Shown here piece after piece: positions 60,888 through 64,000 of a DNA stretch of 64,000 nucleotides. Numbering within the stretch: the stretch's first letter is position 1; each line of letters begins with the position of its first letter. The stretch covers positions 62,001 to 126,000 of the forward strand of contig NZ_CABVLY010000023.1 of NCBI RefSeq assembly GCF_902498995.1. The letters run 5' to 3'. The position numbers and the translations under genes were made by a program. The stretch is from Burkholderia anthina. Lineage in GTDB: Bacteria; Pseudomonadota; Gammaproteobacteria; Burkholderiales; Burkholderiaceae. A model generated the notes under the pieces. That model was not told where the DNA came from. It was given only the letters and a program-made list of their open reading frames with translations, and made no database searches.

Positions 60888-61685
60888 TCACACCGTCTCC
60901 CCGACCGGCTCGTCGCGATGCAGATACGCGATCAGCCGCTCGCGCCACGCGATGAAATCCGGCGACGACTTCACCGCGCGCGCATCGCGCGATTCGACGT
61001 AGCGCCGCGCGAACGGCAGCTCGAACGTCTCCGCGATACGCCCCGGCCCGGGCGTCATCACGACGAGACGCGTCGCGAGGAACAGCGCCTCCTCGACGTC
61101 GTGCGTGATGAAGAACACCGTCTTGCCGGTGCGCGCCCACACGTCGAGCACGAGCGCCTGCATCGTGCCGCGCGTCATCGCGTCGAGCGCGCCCATCGGC
61201 TCGTCCATCAGCAGCACGCGCGGATCGCTCGCGAGCGCCCGCGCGATGCCGACGCGCTGCTGCATCCCGCCGGACAGTTCGTACACGCGCGCATGCGCAT
61301 GGCGCTCGAGCCCGACGAGCGCGAGCATCTCGCGCGCCCGTGCATCGCGTTCGGCCTTCGACACGCGCGCGAAGCGCAGCCCGAGCGCAACGTTCTCGAG
61401 CACGTCGAGCCACGGCAGCAGCGCGTATTTCTGGAACACGACGCCGCGATCGGCACCGGGGCCCGTGACCGGCACGCCGTCGACGCGCACGTCGCCCGTC
61501 GTCGGCGCGACGAAGCCGGCCATGCAGTTCAGCAGCGTCGTCTTCCCGCACCCGGACGCGCCGAGCGCGACGACGAATTCACCGGACGCGATGCGCAGGT
61601 CGACGCGCGCGAGCGCCTGCGTCGTCGGCCGGCCGCGCTCGCCCGGATAGGAGACCGATACCTGACGGACTTCCAGCATGCTCAT
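60888..61685 (-). CDS. tauB: Taurine/sulfonate ABC transporter ATP-binding protein
   Basis: A 265-residue ABC ATPase with Walker A LGASGCGKTTLLNCMAGF, the Q-loop RGVVFQKYALLPWLDVLENV, signature ELSGGMQQRVGIARALASDP, Walker B VLLMDEPMGALD and switch His TVFFITHDVEEALFLATRLV. It is the TauB/SsuB type. It lies between tauA and tauC. Confidence 0.92.
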   Translation of the reverse strand: MSMLEVRQVSVSYPGERGRPTTQALARVDLRIASGEFVVALGASGCGKTTLLNCMAGFVAPTTGDVRVDGVPVTGPGADRGVVFQKYALLPWLDVLENVALGLRFARVSKAERDARAREMLALVGLERHAHARVYELSGGMQQRVGIARALASDPRVLLMDEPMGALDAMTRGTMQALVLDVWARTGKTVFFITHDVEEALFLATRLVVMTPGPGRIAETFELPFARRYVESRDARAVKSSPDFIAWRERLIAYLHRDEPVGETV

Positions 61686-61733
61686 GATCGTGGGCTCCGC
61701 GATGAGTTTCCCGAGTTGTCCGAATGGCCGCGC

Positions 61734-62750
61734 TCAGCGCGCGGCCTTCTGCACGAACTGCGGATCGACGCCGACCGAGTAATCGGCGAGCACCGTCTGG
61801 ATCGTGCCCTGCGATTTCAGGAACGCGGCGGTGGCCGCGAGCGACTTCGCGGCGCCCGACTGCGCGCCACCGCCGAGCCACGTCGGCGACGCCTGCTCGG
61901 CCGGCGTCGGGAATGCGTAGAGCGCGAGGCTCGCCGGCACGTCCTGCGCGTTCGCGCCAGACACCTTCGCGACCGCCGCGACCTGCGGCGAGCCGACCTT
62001 CCACGCAGCCGCGTGCGCACGGTAATCGGCGTCGGCCGATGCGAGCACCTTCACGAAGCCCGCGACGAACGCCGGGTTCTCGCGCGCGAACTTGCGGCTC
62101 ACGACGAAGCCGTCGAAGGTCGCCTTGCCGCTTTCCTTCGCGACCCGGCCCGACGTCGTCAGCACCGTGCCCGACTGCTTGACCTTCGCGAGCACCGGAT
62201 CCCAGATGTAGGTCGCGTCGATGTCGCCGCGCGCCCATGCGGCCGCGACTTCGGGCGGACGCAGGTTGACGATCTTCACGTCGTTCGGATTGACGCCCGC
62301 GGCCTGCAGCGCGACGAGCGTATGGAAATGCGACGTCGACACGAACGGCACGCCGATCTTCTTGCCCTTCAGCCCGGCGATGCTGGTCACGCCCGAGCCG
62401 TTGCGCGCGACGAGCGCCTCGGCGTCGTTGATGTTGTCGAGCACCCAGAACAGCGAGATGTCGAGCCCCTGCGACAGGCCTGCCGCGATCGGGCTGGAGC
62501 CGGCTTCGCCGAGCTGCACGGAGCCCGACGCGAGCGCGCGGATCACGTCGGCGCCGCTGTCGAGCTTGCGGAACGTGACCTTGTAGCCGGTCGCCTTTTC
62601 GACTTCACCGCTCGCCTGCGCGTAGCGCCACGGCACGACCATGTCCTGGTACGCGATCACGACCTCGCGCGATTCGGCGTGCGCCGCGCCGAGCGCGGCA
62701 AAGGCGGTCAGCGCGACGACGGCGCGGCGGATGAAGCTGAAACGGGACAT
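61734..62750 (-). CDS. tauA: Taurine-binding periplasmic protein
   Basis: A 338-residue binding protein with a signal peptide (MSRFSFIRRAVVALTAFAAL, ending GAAHA) and TauA marks: TFRKLDSGADVIRALASGSV, QLGEAGSSPIAAGLSQGLDI and the STSHFHTLVALQAAGVNP region. It is the first gene of the operon, 48 bases before tauB. The dioxygenase TauD or another desulfonating enzyme is not in the window, so the released sulfite must come from an enzyme elsewhere. Confidence 0.9.
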   Translation of the reverse strand: MSRFSFIRRAVVALTAFAALGAAHAESREVVIAYQDMVVPWRYAQASGEVEKATGYKVTFRKLDSGADVIRALASGSVQLGEAGSSPIAAGLSQGLDISLFWVLDNINDAEALVARNGSGVTSIAGLKGKKIGVPFVSTSHFHTLVALQAAGVNPNDVKIVNLRPPEVAAAWARGDIDATYIWDPVLAKVKQSGTVLTTSGRVAKESGKATFDGFVVSRKFARENPAFVAGFVKVLASADADYRAHAAAWKVGSPQVAAVAKVSGANAQDVPASLALYAFPTPAEQASPTWLGGGAQSGAAKSLAATAAFLKSQGTIQTVLADYSVGVDPQFVQKAAR

Positions 62751-62937
62751 GCGGCTCTCCTTCGAATGCGGGCATTGCTGCGGGAGAGCCGACTTTACGA
62801 GCTTTGCGCGCGGCGGGAGCGAACTTATCCTGCGAAGCTATCGATGATGTTTCAGCTTTGCTTTCCATGCTCGATTGGATCGCGCGTCCGGTCGGGTGGC
62901 GATTGTCGTGCGGGGACGCGGGCAGCGGCCACGCCAA

Positions 62938-62969
62938 CGAAAAAGCCCGCATCGCTGCGGGCTTTTTCG
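62938..62969 (-). terminator. Rho-independent terminator of lipA
   Basis: CGAAAAAGCCCGCA (62938-62951) and TGCGGGCTTTTTCG (62956-62969) form a perfect 14-bp stem with a TCGC loop. On the minus strand the T run lies within and after the stem. It is 37 bases past the lipA stop. The 187 bases between it and tauA show no gene. Confidence 0.93.
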
Positions 62970-63006
62970 ACTGCAGGACGTCTGCAGATGGAGGCGAATG
63001 CGGTGC

Positions 63007-63999
63007 TCAGACCACCCCAGCCCCATGCGCCTGCAGATCGGCGTGATAGCTCGACCGCACCATCGCACCGACGGCCGCGTGCGTGAAGCCCATCTTGTAC
63101 GCCTCTTCCTCGTACATCTTGAACGTATCCGGATGCACGTATGCACGCACCGGCAGGTGGTGCTCCGACGGCTGCAGGTACTGGCCGATCGTCAGCATGT
63201 CGACGTCGTGCGCGCGCAGGTCGCGCATCACCTGCAGGATTTCCTCTTCCGTTTCGCCGAGGCCGACCATCAGCCCCGACTTCGTCGCGACGTCCGGATG
63301 CAGCGCCTTGAAGTCCTTCAAGAGCTTCAGCGAGTGCGCGTAGTCCGAACCCGGGCGCGCTTCCTTGTACAGGCGCGGCACCGTTTCGAGATTGTGGTTC
63401 ATCACGTCGGGCGGCGCCGCGTTCAGGATCGAGATCGCACGGTCGAGACGGCCGCGGAAGTCCGGCGTCAGGATCTCGATGCGCGTTTCCGGCGACTGCT
63501 CGCGCACTTCGCGGATGCACTCGACGAAGTGGGCCGCACCGCCGTCGCGCAGGTCGTCGCGGTCGACGCTCGTGATCACCACGTACTTGAGCTTCAGCGC
63601 CGCGATCGTGCGCGCGAGGTTCTTCGGTTCGTCGGCGTCGAGCGGATCGGGACGGCCGTGGCCGACGTCGCAGAACGGGCAGCGGCGCGTGCACTTGTCG
63701 CCCATGATCATGAACGTCGCGGTGCCCTTGCCGAAGCATTCGCCGATGTTCGGGCAGCTCGCTTCCTCGCACACGGTGTGCAGGTTGTGCTCGCGCAGGA
63801 TCGTCTTGATCTCGTTGAAACGCGAACTGCCGGTGGCCGCCTTCACGCGGATCCACTCCGGCTTCTTCAGCTTCTCGATCGGAATGACCTTGATCGGGAT
63901 GCGCGCCGTCTTCGCCTGCGCCTTCTGCTTGGCGGTCGGATCGTAGGCCGGGGTCGCGGCCGAATCGGCCGGTGCGGGAGAAGCGGTAACGTCAGTCAT
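63007..63999 (-). CDS. lipA: Lipoyl synthase
   Basis: A 330-residue radical SAM enzyme that inserts two sulfur atoms into protein-bound octanoate. It has both iron-sulfur motifs: the auxiliary CEEASCPNIGEC and the radical SAM CTRRCPFCDVGHGRPDPLDA (CxxxCxxC), with ITSVDRDDLRDGGAAHFVEC and MVGLGETEEEILQVMRDLRA. The N-terminal 40 residues are a polar, Ala- and Thr-rich extension. The start is 1 base from the window edge, so the upstream partner (lipB is usual) is not seen. The gene is complete. Confidence 0.96.
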   Translation of the reverse strand: MTDVTASPAPADSAATPAYDPTAKQKAQAKTARIPIKVIPIEKLKKPEWIRVKAATGSSRFNEIKTILREHNLHTVCEEASCPNIGECFGKGTATFMIMGDKCTRRCPFCDVGHGRPDPLDADEPKNLARTIAALKLKYVVITSVDRDDLRDGGAAHFVECIREVREQSPETRIEILTPDFRGRLDRAISILNAAPPDVMNHNLETVPRLYKEARPGSDYAHSLKLLKDFKALHPDVATKSGLMVGLGETEEEILQVMRDLRAHDVDMLTIGQYLQPSEHHLPVRAYVHPDTFKMYEEEAYKMGFTHAAVGAMVRSSYHADLQAHGAGVV

Positions 64000-64000
64000 T

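Overview
This 64 kb window is high-GC DNA from a betaproteobacterium. Gene content and order fit chromosome 1 of Burkholderia (probably the B. cepacia complex). The evidence is a cox/cta cluster with a 46-codon assembly gene between ctaD and ctaG, a gshA-gshB-EIIA-ptsH-ptsI block, glnK-amtB, an SOS imuA-imuB-dnaE2 cassette and dctA-dctB-dctD. I see no rRNA, tRNA, CRISPR array, insertion sequence or prophage. Nearly all of it is core chromosome. One short AT-richer patch (about 8.05-8.57 kb) looks acquired.

Left part (1-12 kb): the SOS mutasome cassette imuA-imuB-dnaE2 (dnaE2 runs off the left edge) lies behind a perfect LexA box. Next come a PF04392-type ABC importer operon, a small secreted four-cysteine protein, a DUF1493 gene, an orphan metQ, a chemoreceptor with a sigma-28-like promoter, and a YciI-like gene.

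12-23 kb: aerobic respiration. One leftward operon carries surf1, a thioredoxin-fold protein, ctaA, ctaB and sco (heme A synthesis and copper delivery). The other carries ctaC, ctaD, the 46-residue protein, ctaG, a DUF2970 gene and ctaE (the aa3 oxidase). CtaC has a cytochrome c domain and an extra C-terminal OmpA-like domain. Upstream are a DUF2244 gene, a BioC-type methyltransferase and divergent comF.

24-40 kb: housekeeping genes, namely trmL, a macrodomain gene, gpsA, secB, grxC, a rhodanese gene, gpmA, an S41 protease and a ThiF/MoeB protein. Then come a sugar-permease-free PTS (ptsI, ptsH, EIIA-man-type) with gshB-gshA, and glnK-amtB behind a sigma-54-type promoter with an upstream NtrC-like dyad. 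ubiK and comM follow.

42-64 kb: organic-acid and acyl-CoA use. dctA-dctB-dctD appears to be one operon behind a sigma-54-type promoter, with a DctD-like dyad and a tiny leader ORF. actP with its DUF485 partner is separated by an array of nested-hairpin repeats from a cluster of a CoA-transferase, a PimD/PimC-like dehydrogenase pair and a FadB-like fusion. A divergent LysR gene, a lipoprotein gamma-glutamyltransferase, tauABC and lipA complete the window.

The best leads are the nested-hairpin repeat array at 50667-50850 (paired changes keep the stems), the CtaC-OmpA fusion, the self-contained dctABD control region, and paired palindromes in the fadB/lysR intergenic region. I did not find a clearly new multi-gene system. 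Coordinates and motifs were read by eye, and no database search was run.
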